The translations under genes were made by a program, and so were the position numbers. Source: Streptomyces sp. CB01249 (GTDB taxonomy: Bacteria; Actinomycetota; Actinomycetes; Streptomycetales; Streptomycetaceae). From it: a stretch of DNA of 64,000 nucleotides. The stretch spans positions 248,001 to 312,000 of the forward strand of contig NZ_LISW01000008.1 of the NCBI RefSeq assembly GCF_001905735.1. The letters run 5' to 3'. This document shows, piece by piece, positions 1 through 8,578 of the stretch. The notes below the pieces were generated by a model. It was not told where the DNA came from. It saw only the letters and a program-made list of their open reading frames with translations, and did not search any database. Every line of letters starts with the position of its first letter. Within the stretch, counting starts at the first letter, position 1.

Positions 1-517
1 CGCAGGGCGCGATCCGGACCTCCGCGCTGACCCGCACCGGACCCGTCCGGGTGTTCACCAGCCACTCCACCGCGTCGCTCTGCTGCGGCGCACCCGTGCG
101 GCGCGCGTCGGCCAGCATGCGCGGGATCACCGTGGCGGCCAGCGAGGGGACCCGTTCGAACAGCGACACCGGCCCGGTCCACGCGGGCAGCGCCTCGCCG
201 GGATACCGGGCGGCCGTGTCGGCGCGGGCCGTGGCGTTGCGGGCGAGGAGGATGACGTCCCGGACCTCGCCGTCCTCGCCGAACACGGGGGACAGCAGCA
301 GGGCCCCCACCGAGAGGGCGTCGAGCACGTCCTGACCGGAGGGAGCGGCACCCACGACGGTCTTCGGGGGCCGGGTCACGGCGTCGGGCGCGGGGGGCCC
401 GTACCGCTCGGCGTACTGGGTGACGCGCCGACGCTGGGCATCCAGGAGCGCCCGGATCGACTGGAGTTCCAGACGCGAGCGTGCGCTGCCCGCGGGAGAG
501 GGGTCGTCCACGGGCAT
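1..517 (-). CDS. PAS-like sensor protein, N-terminal part (runs off window)
   Basis: An open frame of 172 codons starts at an ATG at 517 (minus) and continues without a stop to the window edge, so only the N-terminal part is present. A GAGAGG ribosome-binding site lies just upstream. Residues 1-35 are charged and probably helical. From about residue 58 the chain reads like a PAS fold (VGALLLSPVFGEDGEVRDVI, later VSLFERVP and RTGPVRVSAEVRI). In streptomycetes such N-terminal PAS regions often precede GAF and SpoIIE/PP2C phosphatase or LuxR output domains, but the output lies outside the window, so its function is not assignable. It is on the same strand as the urea amidolyase operon but is separated from it by 127 bp holding a strong hairpin, so it is probably a separate unit. 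Confidence 0.6.
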   Translation of the reverse strand, partial: MPVDDPSPAGSARSRLELQSIRALLDAQRRRVTQYAERYGPPAPDAVTRPPKTVVGAAPSGQDVLDALSVGALLLSPVFGEDGEVRDVILLARNATARADTAARYPGEALPAWTGPVSLFERVPSLAATVIPRMLADARRTGAPQQSDAVEWLVNTRTGPVRVSAEVRIAPC

Positions 518-582
518 GTCGGGCCTCTCGGTGCGGGTACAAGGGCGGCGCCGCAACAGCATCGGGGCGGGGGACCGGGCAC

Positions 583-606
583 GCCACCCGGTGTACGCCG
601 GGTGGC
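583..606 (-). terminator. Hairpin after the urea amidolyase operon
   Basis: A perfect 9-bp stem (583-591 with 598-606) and a 6-nt loop lie 39 bp beyond the stop of the allophanate hydrolase gene and before the next minus-strand gene. It has no clear U-run, as is usual for streptomycete terminators. It is inferred to end the operon transcript. Confidence 0.5.
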
Positions 607-644
607 CGCCGCCCGGTCCGCCGAAGGGGCGACGCCCCCTGCCC

Positions 645-2348
645 TCAGGCGCTCGTCGCCTCCAGATAGGCGCGCCAGCCCCCGTGCTCCGTGATGTCGG
701 TGCCGTCCGCCGCCGCGTGCGGGTCGCACTGGAAGCCGAGGACCCAGCTGCCGTCGTCGAGTTCGACGCGGCCCAGTGACATGGGCGCGGGCAGCGCCGC
801 GAGGAAGCGCCCGAGGGCCCCGGGCGAGAGGAGCCACCGCTCGCCCGCGATCGCCGCACCGGCTTCCGGCCCCACGCGGACGAGGCCCGGCTTGGGCGGG
901 GTCGTCCGGAGCGCCGTGAGCCGGTAGGACGCGGTGGTGGTCACCTCACCGGCGTACCGGGCCCCGGTATCGGTGAGCTGGTGGTTGAGCGGCTGCCCGG
1001 TCAGGTGGGCGCCGAACACGGCGAGACCGATGCCCCCGTCCGGCAGGGGGTCCGGTGCCTGTTCCCCGGTGAACAGGGCGGCGATGTCGATGGCCGGCTG
1101 GTCCTCGAAGGCGCGGGTGATGACGCTGACGCCGAACGGGCTGCCGTCGGCCTCCCCGGCCGGGACCGCGACGGCCGCCATGTCCAGGAGGTTCACGAAG
1201 TTGGTGTACGTGCCCATCCGGGAGTTGATCGCCACCGGATCGGCCAGCACCTCGGCGATGTCCGGGTGCCCGGTGGTCGTCGGCAGCAGCAGCGCGTCGT
1301 AGCCCGACAGCAGTTTGTACGCGAACACCCGGTACCGGTCCAGCCGTTCCTGGTCGGCGGCCAGCGCATGGGCGGGCAGTCTGCCGGCGGCGAGGATGAT
1401 CCTGGCGACCGTGGGGTCCACCGCCGACCGGTGGTCCGCCACGAACTCGCCGACGGACGCGTAGCGTTCGGCGACGAGCGCCCCGTCGTAGAGCAGCCGG
1501 GCCGCGTCCAGCAGCGGTGTCACGTCCACCACGGCGGTCGTGACACCGGCGGCCTCCAGCTGCTTGACGGCCGCGGCGAACGCGGCGCGCCCCCCGGGCG
1601 ACAGAGGGGCGAGGTCTTCGTCCCGGGGCACCGCGACCCGGGGCCGGGGCGGGGCGGAGAGACGGACGTCGTCGGGCCAGACCCGGCCGCGCGGGTCGCC
1701 CCTGTCCGGTCCTGTCATGAAGCCCATGGCCGTCTGGGCCTCGGTGAGGGTGCGGGCGAACACCGTGACCGCGTCGTAGGGCCGGGCGGCGGGCAGCACC
1801 CCGGTGGTGGGCGCGACCCCCAGCGTGGGCTTGATGCCGACGATGCCGTTCAGGGCGGCGGGGACGCGACCGGAGCCCGCCGTGTCGGTGCCGAGCGCGA
1901 TGTCCACGAGGCCCAGGGCCACGGCGACCGCCGAACCGGAACTGGATCCGCCGGAGATCTTCTCGGGGTGGAGCGCGTTGCGCACGGGACCGTACGGGCT
2001 CCGCGTGCCGACCAGGCCGGTGGCGAACTGGTCCAGACTGGTCTTGCCCAGCAGGAGCGCGCCCGCGTCCAGCAGCCGCCGCACGGCCGTCGCGGAGGAG
2101 TCCGGGTGGTACGCGAAGGCGGGGCAGCCGCCCGTCGTGGGCAGGTCCGCCACGTCGATGTTGTCCTTCACCGCGAGCAGGACGCCCGCCAGCGGCAGCG
2201 TCTCCCCGGCGGCCAGCCGGGCGTCCAGGGCGGTGGCCTCCGCCAGGACCTCCTCCTCCGGGCGCAGGAGGATCCACACCTCCGGCCGGTCGGTCTCGGC
2301 GATGCGGCGGTAGGCGGCGGTGACGCGTGCGGCACAGCTCTGGGTCAC
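645..2348 (-). CDS. atzF: Allophanate hydrolase
   Basis: This amidase-signature enzyme of 567 residues hydrolyses allophanate to ammonia and CO2, the second step of ATP-dependent urea breakdown in the cytoplasm. The amidase core occupies residues 1 to about 440, with the catalytic lysine in LAVKDNID, the Gly/Ser-rich SGGSSSGSAVAVA segment that supplies the cis-serine, and the nucleophile region GTDTAGSGRVPAA. The roughly 120-residue C-terminal extension (from about GIGLAVFGAHLTGQPLN) matches the extra domain that distinguishes allophanate hydrolases from simple amidases. Its ATG overlaps the stop of the urea carboxylase gene by 4 bp (ATGA), so the two are translationally coupled, and together they equal the fused eukaryotic urea amidolyase. 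The identification is firm from domain order and context. Confidence 0.93.
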   Translation of the reverse strand: MTQSCAARVTAAYRRIAETDRPEVWILLRPEEEVLAEATALDARLAAGETLPLAGVLLAVKDNIDVADLPTTGGCPAFAYHPDSSATAVRRLLDAGALLLGKTSLDQFATGLVGTRSPYGPVRNALHPEKISGGSSSGSAVAVALGLVDIALGTDTAGSGRVPAALNGIVGIKPTLGVAPTTGVLPAARPYDAVTVFARTLTEAQTAMGFMTGPDRGDPRGRVWPDDVRLSAPPRPRVAVPRDEDLAPLSPGGRAAFAAAVKQLEAAGVTTAVVDVTPLLDAARLLYDGALVAERYASVGEFVADHRSAVDPTVARIILAAGRLPAHALAADQERLDRYRVFAYKLLSGYDALLLPTTTGHPDIAEVLADPVAINSRMGTYTNFVNLLDMAAVAVPAGEADGSPFGVSVITRAFEDQPAIDIAALFTGEQAPDPLPDGGIGLAVFGAHLTGQPLNHQLTDTGARYAGEVTTTASYRLTALRTTPPKPGLVRVGPEAGAAIAGERWLLSPGALGRFLAALPAPMSLGRVELDDGSWVLGFQCDPHAAADGTDITEHGGWRAYLEATSA

Positions 2349-5300
2349 GCTGCTTCCTCTCGTGCGACGACGGCCAGCGGGGTGCCGGCGTCGATCTGCT
2401 GTCCGGGGGTGACGAGGACGTCGGTGACGACGCCGTGCGCGGGGGCGCGCACCACGACCTCCATCTTCATGGCTTCCAGGACCAGAAGTGCCTGTCCCGG
2501 CTCAACTCGCGTGCCGGGCACGGCTTCCACCTTCCACACGGTGGAGCTCAGCGGGGCCTCGACCAGGCCCGAGCCGGGCGGCAGGGTGAGCGGGACGGCG
2601 CCCTCGGCGGCCGGCTCCGGTTCGGCGCGCGGGGCGAACTCGCCCGCCGCCTCCCACGCCCGCCGCTCGGTCTCGAAGGCGGCGGACTGGCGGTCGCGGA
2701 AGGCGGCGATGTCCTCCGCGTTCTTCCGGAGGAACGCCTCGTGCTCGGCGAGCGAGAAGACGCCCGGGCGGATGTCGAGGGCGGTACGCCCGGAGGCCAG
2801 GTCGCCCCGGATGTCCAGGAGTTCGTCCGGGCCGACCGGGTGCCAGACGATCCGGTCGAAGAACCTCAGCAGCCACGGCGTGCCGTCGGCGAAGGAGCGG
2901 GGCGGGCGCAGACCGCCCCACACCGGGACGGTCCGGCCGATGAGCTGATAGCCGCCGGGGCTCTCCATCCCGTAGATGCACAGGTACGAGCCCCCGATGC
3001 CCACCCCGGCCTCCGCCGTCCAGGTGCGCGCCGGGTTGTACTTGGTGGTCACCAGGCGGTGGCGCGGGTCGAGCGGGGTGGCGGCGGGGGCGCCGAGATA
3101 GACGTCGCCGAGGCCGAGGACGAGATAGCGGGCGTCGAAGACCGTACGGCGTACGTCCTCCACGCTGTCCAGGCCGTTGATCCGGCGGATGAACTCGATG
3201 TTGGACGGATTCCAGGGAGCGTCCCCGCGCACCGAGGCGGCATAGCGGTCGATGGCCTCGTCCACGGTCGGGTCGTCCCAGGACAGCGGAAGGTGCACCT
3301 CCCGGCTGGGCACCCGCAGATCGGCGGTGGCGGGCAGCTGCTCCTCGGCCTCCCGGAGCAGACCGAGCAGCCTGCGCAGCGGCAGCACGTCCGGATCGGT
3401 GTGCAGATGCAGCGAACGGACGCCCGGAGTGGCGTCGACCAGACCGCGCGGCGCGAGCGCCCGTATGTGCTCGGCGAGGGCGTGGACCCGCATCCGCAGC
3501 CCCAGGTCGAGGGTCATCGGGCCGTACTCGACGAGGATGTTGTCGTCGGCGCCCCGCCGGTACGTGACCTCGGGGGCGGTGTCGTCGGCCGGGCGGCGGC
3601 CGAGCACCCCGTCGTCGCCGTCCGGGCCGCCGGGGGCCGGCAGCGTGAGGAGGGCCGGGGTCCGGCGCAGGGCGTCGGCCGTCTGCTCGGTGACGGGGAC
3701 GAACTGGACGGTGTCGCCCGGCCGCAGCTGGCCCGTCTTCCACCGCTCACCGCGCACCACGGTGACCGGGCAGGCGAAACCGCCCAGGCTCGGCCCGTCG
3801 GGGCCGAGGATGGCGGGGGTGTCGCCGGTGAGGTTGACCGCGCCGACGGAGTACGCGGTGTCGTGCACGTTGGACGGATGCAGCCCCGCCTCACCCCCGT
3901 CCGGACGTGCCCACTCGGGGCGGGGTCCGACCAGACGCACACCGGTGCGCGCCGACTGCGCGGAGACCTTCCAGTGTGTCCCGTAGACCGTTTCGATGCC
4001 CTCCCGGGTGAGGAAGTCCGGTGCGGCGTGCGGGCCTTCACTGACCGCGATGCGCCAGTGCGCGGCGAAGTGCGGACGCGAGGCGGCCGGGACGGGGGCG
4101 GGCGCCGGGGCATCGGTCCCGGGCCGGGTGGGCCGCAGCACGTCACCGGTGCGCAGGGCGCGTCCGGCGTGGCCGCCGAAGCCGCCCAGGGTGAAGGTGG
4201 CCGCGCTGCCCAGGTAGGCGGGGACATCGAGACCGCCGCGCACCAGGACGTAGGTGCGCATTCCGGGGCCCTGGGCGGTGCCGACGTCGAGCAGTTGCCC
4301 GGCGGCGAGCTCGACCGGCTCCCACAGGGGCACGGGGCGCCCGTCGACGGTGACGGTGGCGGGGGCGCCGGTGACGCAGACGGTGGCCGGGGCGGAGAAG
4401 CGCAGCGCGGGCCCCTCCAGGGTGCACTCCAGGCCGGGGGCGCCCTCCGGGTTGCCGACGGCCCGGTTGCCGAGGCGGAAGGAGAGGTCGTCCATCGGGC
4501 CGCCGGGCGGGATGCCGACCTCCCAGTAGCCGGTGCGCCCCGGCCAGTCCTGCACCGTGGTCTGGGCACCGCCGCGCTCCACCTCGATCCGGGGACGCGG
4601 ATCGCGCAGACCGGCCAGGGTCGCCGTGGTGTGCCGGGCGTCGAGCACGACCGGCTCGCGGCAGGCGGCGCGCAGCAGCCCGAGGTTGGTCTCCACCCCG
4701 TCCACCACCGTCCCGTCCAGGGCCTCGGCCAGCCGGGCGAACGCCTCGGCACGGGTGTCGCCCGTCGCCACGACCTTGGCGAGCATCGGGTCGTACGCCG
4801 TGGAGACGTGCTGCCCGGTCTCCGCCCAGCCGTCCACCCGTACGCCGTCGGGGAAGGCGACCCGGGTCAGCAGGCCGGAGCTCGGCCGGTGGTCCCGGGC
4901 CGGGTCCTCGGCGTAGATCCGCGCCTCGACCGCGTGGCCCCGGGCGGACGGTTCCGTCAGGAAGCCGCTCTCGCCGCGCGCCAGCCGCAGCATCCAGGCG
5001 ACCAGGTCGATGCCGTGGATCTCCTCGGTCACCGGATGCTCCACCTGGAGGCGGGTGTTGACCTCCAGGAAGTACGCCTCCTCGCGCACCGGGTCGTACA
5101 CGAACTCCACCGTCCCGGCCGAGCGGTAGTCCACCGAGGCGCACAACTCCCGGGCGGCGGTGTGGAGTACGGAGCGCAGGTGCGGCGGCAGGTCCGGTGC
5201 CGGGGCCTCCTCCAGCACCTTCTGGTTGCGGCGCTGGAGGGAGCAGTCGCGGTCGCCGAGCACCACGACGGACCCGGCACCGTCCCCGAAGACCTGCACC

Positions 5301-5926
5301 TCGACGTGGCGGGCGCGCTCCACGTAGCGCTCCAGGAAGACCCCGCCGTCGGCGAAGCTGCCCCGGGCCAGCCGCGACACCCGGGCGAAGGCGTCCCGCA
5401 GCTCCTCGGGCCCGGCACACGCCTGCATGCCGATGCCGCCTCCGCCGCCGGTGGCCTTGAGCATCACCGGGTAGCCGGTCCGCTCCGCCGCGCGCAGGGC
5501 CTCCTCCTCGTCGGCGAGGAGCCCGCTGCCGGGCAGCAGGGGGACGCCGGCCGCGAGCGCCGCGGCCCGTGCGGTGTGCTTGGCGCCGAACACCTCCAGC
5601 TGGGCGGGCGTGGGGCCGACGAACGCGAGGCCCGCCTTCTCCACGGAGGCGGCGAACGCCGTGTTCTCGGACAGGAAGCCGTAGCCGGGGTGGATCGCCC
5701 CGGCCCCGGTGGCGAGGGCGGCCTCCAGGACCGCGTCCGCCCGCAGATAGCTCTCGGCGGCGGGGGCGGGGCCGAGGCGCACCGCCTCGTCGGCGAGGCG
5801 GACGTGCGGGGCGGTGCGGTCGGCGTCGGAGTACACGGCCACCGTACGCAGGCCGAGGGCTTCGGCGCTGCGGATGACCCGGCAGGCGATCTCGCCGCGG
5901 TTGGCGATGAGCAGGGTGTCGAACAT
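2345..5926 (-). CDS. Urea carboxylase (biotin-dependent)
   Basis: The protein has 1193 residues and carboxylates urea to allophanate using ATP, bicarbonate and biotin. Order of domains: biotin carboxylase (about 1-450; start LIANRGEIACRVIRSAEALG, the ATP-grasp glycine loop KATGGGGGIGM, and EVNTRLQVEHPVTEEI), then the KipA/KipI-like carboxyltransferase halves (about 455-1080; WPGRTGYWEVGIPPGGPMDD and later GGSYLCIYGMESPGGYQL), then a biotinyl-lipoyl domain with the biotinylation site EAMKMEV, the lysine being residue 1154 of 1193. Length and architecture equal full bacterial urea carboxylases rather than acyl-CoA carboxylases, which lack the KipAI block. It is followed by allophanate hydrolase with a 4-bp overlap and preceded by the NCS1 permease 30 bp away. 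Confidence 0.95.
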   Translation of the reverse strand: MFDTLLIANRGEIACRVIRSAEALGLRTVAVYSDADRTAPHVRLADEAVRLGPAPAAESYLRADAVLEAALATGAGAIHPGYGFLSENTAFAASVEKAGLAFVGPTPAQLEVFGAKHTARAAALAAGVPLLPGSGLLADEEEALRAAERTGYPVMLKATGGGGGIGMQACAGPEELRDAFARVSRLARGSFADGGVFLERYVERARHVEVQVFGDGAGSVVVLGDRDCSLQRRNQKVLEEAPAPDLPPHLRSVLHTAARELCASVDYRSAGTVEFVYDPVREEAYFLEVNTRLQVEHPVTEEIHGIDLVAWMLRLARGESGFLTEPSARGHAVEARIYAEDPARDHRPSSGLLTRVAFPDGVRVDGWAETGQHVSTAYDPMLAKVVATGDTRAEAFARLAEALDGTVVDGVETNLGLLRAACREPVVLDARHTTATLAGLRDPRPRIEVERGGAQTTVQDWPGRTGYWEVGIPPGGPMDDLSFRLGNRAVGNPEGAPGLECTLEGPALRFSAPATVCVTGAPATVTVDGRPVPLWEPVELAAGQLLDVGTAQGPGMRTYVLVRGGLDVPAYLGSAATFTLGGFGGHAGRALRTGDVLRPTRPGTDAPAPAPVPAASRPHFAAHWRIAVSEGPHAAPDFLTREGIETVYGTHWKVSAQSARTGVRLVGPRPEWARPDGGEAGLHPSNVHDTAYSVGAVNLTGDTPAILGPDGPSLGGFACPVTVVRGERWKTGQLRPGDTVQFVPVTEQTADALRRTPALLTLPAPGGPDGDDGVLGRRPADDTAPEVTYRRGADDNILVEYGPMTLDLGLRMRVHALAEHIRALAPRGLVDATPGVRSLHLHTDPDVLPLRRLLGLLREAEEQLPATADLRVPSREVHLPLSWDDPTVDEAIDRYAASVRGDAPWNPSNIEFIRRINGLDSVEDVRRTVFDARYLVLGLGDVYLGAPAATPLDPRHRLVTTKYNPARTWTAEAGVGIGGSYLCIYGMESPGGYQLIGRTVPVWGGLRPPRSFADGTPWLLRFFDRIVWHPVGPDELLDIRGDLASGRTALDIRPGVFSLAEHEAFLRKNAEDIAAFRDRQSAAFETERRAWEAAGEFAPRAEPEPAAEGAVPLTLPPGSGLVEAPLSSTVWKVEAVPGTRVEPGQALLVLEAMKMEVVVRAPAHGVVTDVLVTPGQQIDAGTPLAVVAREEAA

Positions 5927-5956
5927 GACGGCAACTCCTGGGTACGGGGCCGGGGT

Positions 5957-7612
5957 TCAGGCGAGGGGCGGCTGTGCGGGCAGCACGTGGTCACCCACGC
6001 CGTCGGTGCTCAGGCAGAGCGAGCAGACGACCGCGTCGTGGGTGGCGCAGGCGGCGACGTCGGGGCGTTCGAACGACTGCTTGCAGACGTGGCAGTCGTA
6101 CGTCACCGCGCTGGGGTTGCCGTCCGCGTCGAGCATCGGCTCGTCCAGGCCGTCGTCGGTGCGGCGCAGGTAGTACCGGCCCTTGGTGACGTACGCGACC
6201 AGGGGCGTCAGCACGAAGGCGATGACGGCGGCGGCGACGGGCGAGTACGGCTGGAGGGTGTCACCCAGGGCGTGGAAGTACATCGCGATCGACAGGCCGG
6301 AGGCGGCGGTGAAGGCCACCACGCCGACGGGGTTGACGGCGTACAGCATGCCCCGGCGGAACTCCGGCCGGAGCGGCGAGAGGCGCAGCAGGTACTTGTT
6401 GACGCCGATGTCGGTGGCGACGGTGACGATCCAGGCGATGGCGCAGTTGGAGTAGAAGCCGAGGATGTCGTTGAGGAAGCTGAACATGTCGGCCTCCATC
6501 AGCGCGAGCGCGAAGCCGAGGTTGACCAGGACGAAGACCAGACGTCCGGGGTAGTGCTTCGTGACCCTGGTGAAGGAGTTGGTCCAGGCAAGCGAGCCGG
6601 AGTACGCGTTGGTGACGTTGATCTTGATCTGGCTGATGACCACCAGGACCACGGCGAGCGGGACGACCAGCCAGGACGGCAGCATCGCGTCGAAGGCGCC
6701 CCGGAACTGCTGGATCGGCTCGGGCGCGGCGTCGGCCCCGACCTTCGCGATGATGTACACCGCGAGGAACACCCCGATGGCCTGCTTGAGCGCGCCGAGC
6801 ACCACCCAGCCGGGTCCGGCCATGACCACGGCGGTCCACCAGGTGCGCTTGTTGGCCTCGGTCTTCGGCGGCATGAAGCGCAGGTAGTCGATCTGCTCGC
6901 CGATCTGCGCGATGAGCGAGAGGCACACCCCGGCACCGAGGAGCACGGACGCGGTGTCGATCCCGCCCTTGCCGTCCGTTCCGGCGTACGAGAGGAACCG
7001 GTCGACCGTGCCGGGGTCGGTGGCGACCAGATAGACCAGCGGGCCGACCATGAGCAGCAGCCAGATCGGCGTGGTCCACACCTGGAGCTTGCTGAGCGCC
7101 GACATTCCGTAGATCACCAGCGGAATGACCATCAGCGTGGAGACGAGATAGCCCAGCCAGAGCGGCAGTCCGAGGCCCAGTTTCAGGCCCTGCGCCATGA
7201 TCGAGCCTTCGAGGGCGAAGAAGATGAAGGTGAAGCTGGCGAAGATGACTCCGGTCAGGACCGAGCCGTAGTAGCCGAAGCCGGAGCCCCGGGTGATCAG
7301 GTCCAGGTCGAGGTTGTACCGGGCGCCGTAGTAGGCCAGCGGGAAGCCGGTGACGAAGATGACGACGGCGGCCACCGCGATCGCCAGGAGCGCGTTTCCG
7401 GTGCCGTGGGCCAGGCCGATGCCCGCGCCGATCGAGAAGTCGGCCATGTAGGCGATGCCGCCCAGGGCGGTGGTGGCCACGACCGCGGGGGTCCAGCGGC
7501 GGTAACTGCGGGGCGCGAAGCGGAGGGTGTAGTCCTCCAGCGTTTCGCTCGTCGCCCGGCTCTCGGCGGCGGGCGGTGGTGTGGACGTCGCACGTGACTC
7601 GGTCGTACTCAT
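5957..7612 (-). CDS. NCS1-family permease with a C-terminal Cys/His cluster
   Basis: This is a 551-residue integral membrane protein of the nucleobase:cation symporter-1 family with about 12 hydrophobic segments. The N-terminal FAPRSYRRWTPA and the conserved GSGFGYYGS and IGEQIDYLRFMPP stretches are typical of the family. It presumably imports a nitrogen compound. Because it lies in one operon with urea carboxylase and allophanate hydrolase, urea or a compound yielding urea (for example allantoin) is the likely cargo, but the substrate is inferred. After the last membrane segment the chain has an unusual hydrophilic tail with C507, C510, C522, H525, C530 and C533 (CxxC-x11-CxxH-x4-CxxC), which looks metal-binding. 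The start has a GAAGGG ribosome-binding site. The gene is 77 bp after gntR on the same strand. Confidence 0.88.
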   Translation of the reverse strand: MSTTESRATSTPPPAAESRATSETLEDYTLRFAPRSYRRWTPAVVATTALGGIAYMADFSIGAGIGLAHGTGNALLAIAVAAVVIFVTGFPLAYYGARYNLDLDLITRGSGFGYYGSVLTGVIFASFTFIFFALEGSIMAQGLKLGLGLPLWLGYLVSTLMVIPLVIYGMSALSKLQVWTTPIWLLLMVGPLVYLVATDPGTVDRFLSYAGTDGKGGIDTASVLLGAGVCLSLIAQIGEQIDYLRFMPPKTEANKRTWWTAVVMAGPGWVVLGALKQAIGVFLAVYIIAKVGADAAPEPIQQFRGAFDAMLPSWLVVPLAVVLVVISQIKINVTNAYSGSLAWTNSFTRVTKHYPGRLVFVLVNLGFALALMEADMFSFLNDILGFYSNCAIAWIVTVATDIGVNKYLLRLSPLRPEFRRGMLYAVNPVGVVAFTAASGLSIAMYFHALGDTLQPYSPVAAAVIAFVLTPLVAYVTKGRYYLRRTDDGLDEPMLDADGNPSAVTYDCHVCKQSFERPDVAACATHDAVVCSLCLSTDGVGDHVLPAQPPLA

Positions 7613-7689
7613 GGGCAGCCCTTCGGGGAGCGGTGTACGGAGGGAAGGCCGTGCTGAGGACGGGGCGGGCGTCGTCGGCCGCCGGGGTT

Positions 7690-8436
7690 TCAGAGGCGGT
7701 CGGAGTGCAGGGCCATCTGCGTCATGGCGCGCTGGGCCCGTTCGAGGACGACGGCCATGGAGTCGCCGACATGGGCGTGCAGGGCGCGGTGGCCGTCGGC
7801 GAGGCGCCCGTCGAGGACGGCCTCCATGATCGCGATGTGCTCGGTGATGGTCGTCCCTACCCGGTCCGGGGTGAGGAAGTCGTACATCCGGACCCGGCGG
7901 ATGCGCTCGCCGACGGCCACGAGGGCATCCGTCAGGGCGGGGTTCCCGGAGGCGCGGGAGAGCTCGGCGTGGAAGCGCTCGTCCTGGACGACGAAGCGGG
8001 GATCGGGGTCCGGGGGCCGCTCGCGCATGGCGTACCAGCGGTCCAACTCGCCCTTGAGAACAGTCGGATCATGCCGTACGGACGGGTCGTCGATCGCCCG
8101 GGCGATGCCGCGCAGCTCCAGGGTCACCCGGAGTTCGTAGAGGTCGCGCAGCTGGGCCAGGTTGGGGATCGTGACGAAGAAGCCGCCGTCCCCGCGCTCG
8201 ATCAGGCCGTCCGCGAGCAGGCGCGCCAGGGCCTCGCGCACCGGGGTCCGTGACACGCGGAAGCGTGCGGCGAGCCGGGTCTCGGCCAGTCGCTCGCGCG
8301 GCCCGAACTCGCCGTCGAGCACGGCCGCGCGCAGCTGCCCGTACACCGCCTCGCGGAGCGAGGGCGCGGGCTCCGCGTCCGCGTCCCGCGCTGTGTCCGG
8401 GGGTGTATACAGCGTCGTATCCAGCGTCGCATCCAT
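7690..8436 (-). CDS. GntR/FCD-family transcriptional regulator
   Basis: The protein has 248 residues. A winged helix-turn-helix (about residues 28-95) contains LREAVYGQLRAAVLDGEF and the recognition segment ARFRVSRTPVREALARL, hallmark of GntR proteins. The all-helical C-terminal half has DERFHAELSRASGNPAL, the FCD effector domain signature (usually metal plus a carboxylate ligand). It is the first gene of the minus-strand series gntR, NCS1 permease, urea carboxylase, allophanate hydrolase, so it most likely controls that operon in response to a pathway compound. The GTATAC-rich stretch just inside its coding start (about 8402-8425) could be an autoregulatory site, but I cannot confirm this. 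Confidence 0.88.
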   Translation of the reverse strand: MDATLDTTLYTPPDTARDADAEPAPSLREAVYGQLRAAVLDGEFGPRERLAETRLAARFRVSRTPVREALARLLADGLIERGDGGFFVTIPNLAQLRDLYELRVTLELRGIARAIDDPSVRHDPTVLKGELDRWYAMRERPPDPDPRFVVQDERFHAELSRASGNPALTDALVAVGERIRRVRMYDFLTPDRVGTTITEHIAIMEAVLDGRLADGHRALHAHVGDSMAVVLERAQRAMTQMALHSDRL

Positions 8437-8483
8437 GGGCGGAGACGCTAGGAACCGGTTGTTTCACCGGAGTCCACGGCGGG

Positions 8484-8510
8484 GTGAACGACTGGTTTCC
8501 GGTAGCTCAC
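8484..8510 (-). promoter_or_regulatory. GlnR-like box upstream of the urea operon
   Basis: Reading the minus strand, GTGAG, 6 nt, GAAAC, 6 nt, TTCAC lie about 50-75 bp before the gntR start. The GlnR consensus alternates gTnAc and GaAAc half-sites spaced by 6 nt; these three half-sites match 4/5, 5/5 and 4/5. Nitrogen control of urea amidolyase genes would make sense. Assignment is by eye only. Confidence 0.45.
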
Positions 8511-8529
8511 GCCGGTCCGGGGACAAGGC

Positions 8530-8561
8530 GAAGCGCCCCGCACACGGGCGCGGGGCGCTTC
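8530..8561 (-). terminator. Hairpin terminator of axeA
   Basis: A perfect 12-bp stem (8530-8541 with 8550-8561) and an 8-nt loop begin 18 bp beyond the axeA stop codon. It separates axeA from the gntR promoter region. Confidence 0.7.
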
Positions 8562-8578
8562 ACCATGGGGGCGAGGGG

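Noticed and set aside
2327-7597. A 1756-codon open frame on the plus strand opposite the urea carboxylase and permease genes
   Set aside because: It is Gly/Arg/Asp/Val-rich with no domain, and mirrors the GC-rich third positions of the real minus-strand genes; such long antisense frames are expected in this base composition.
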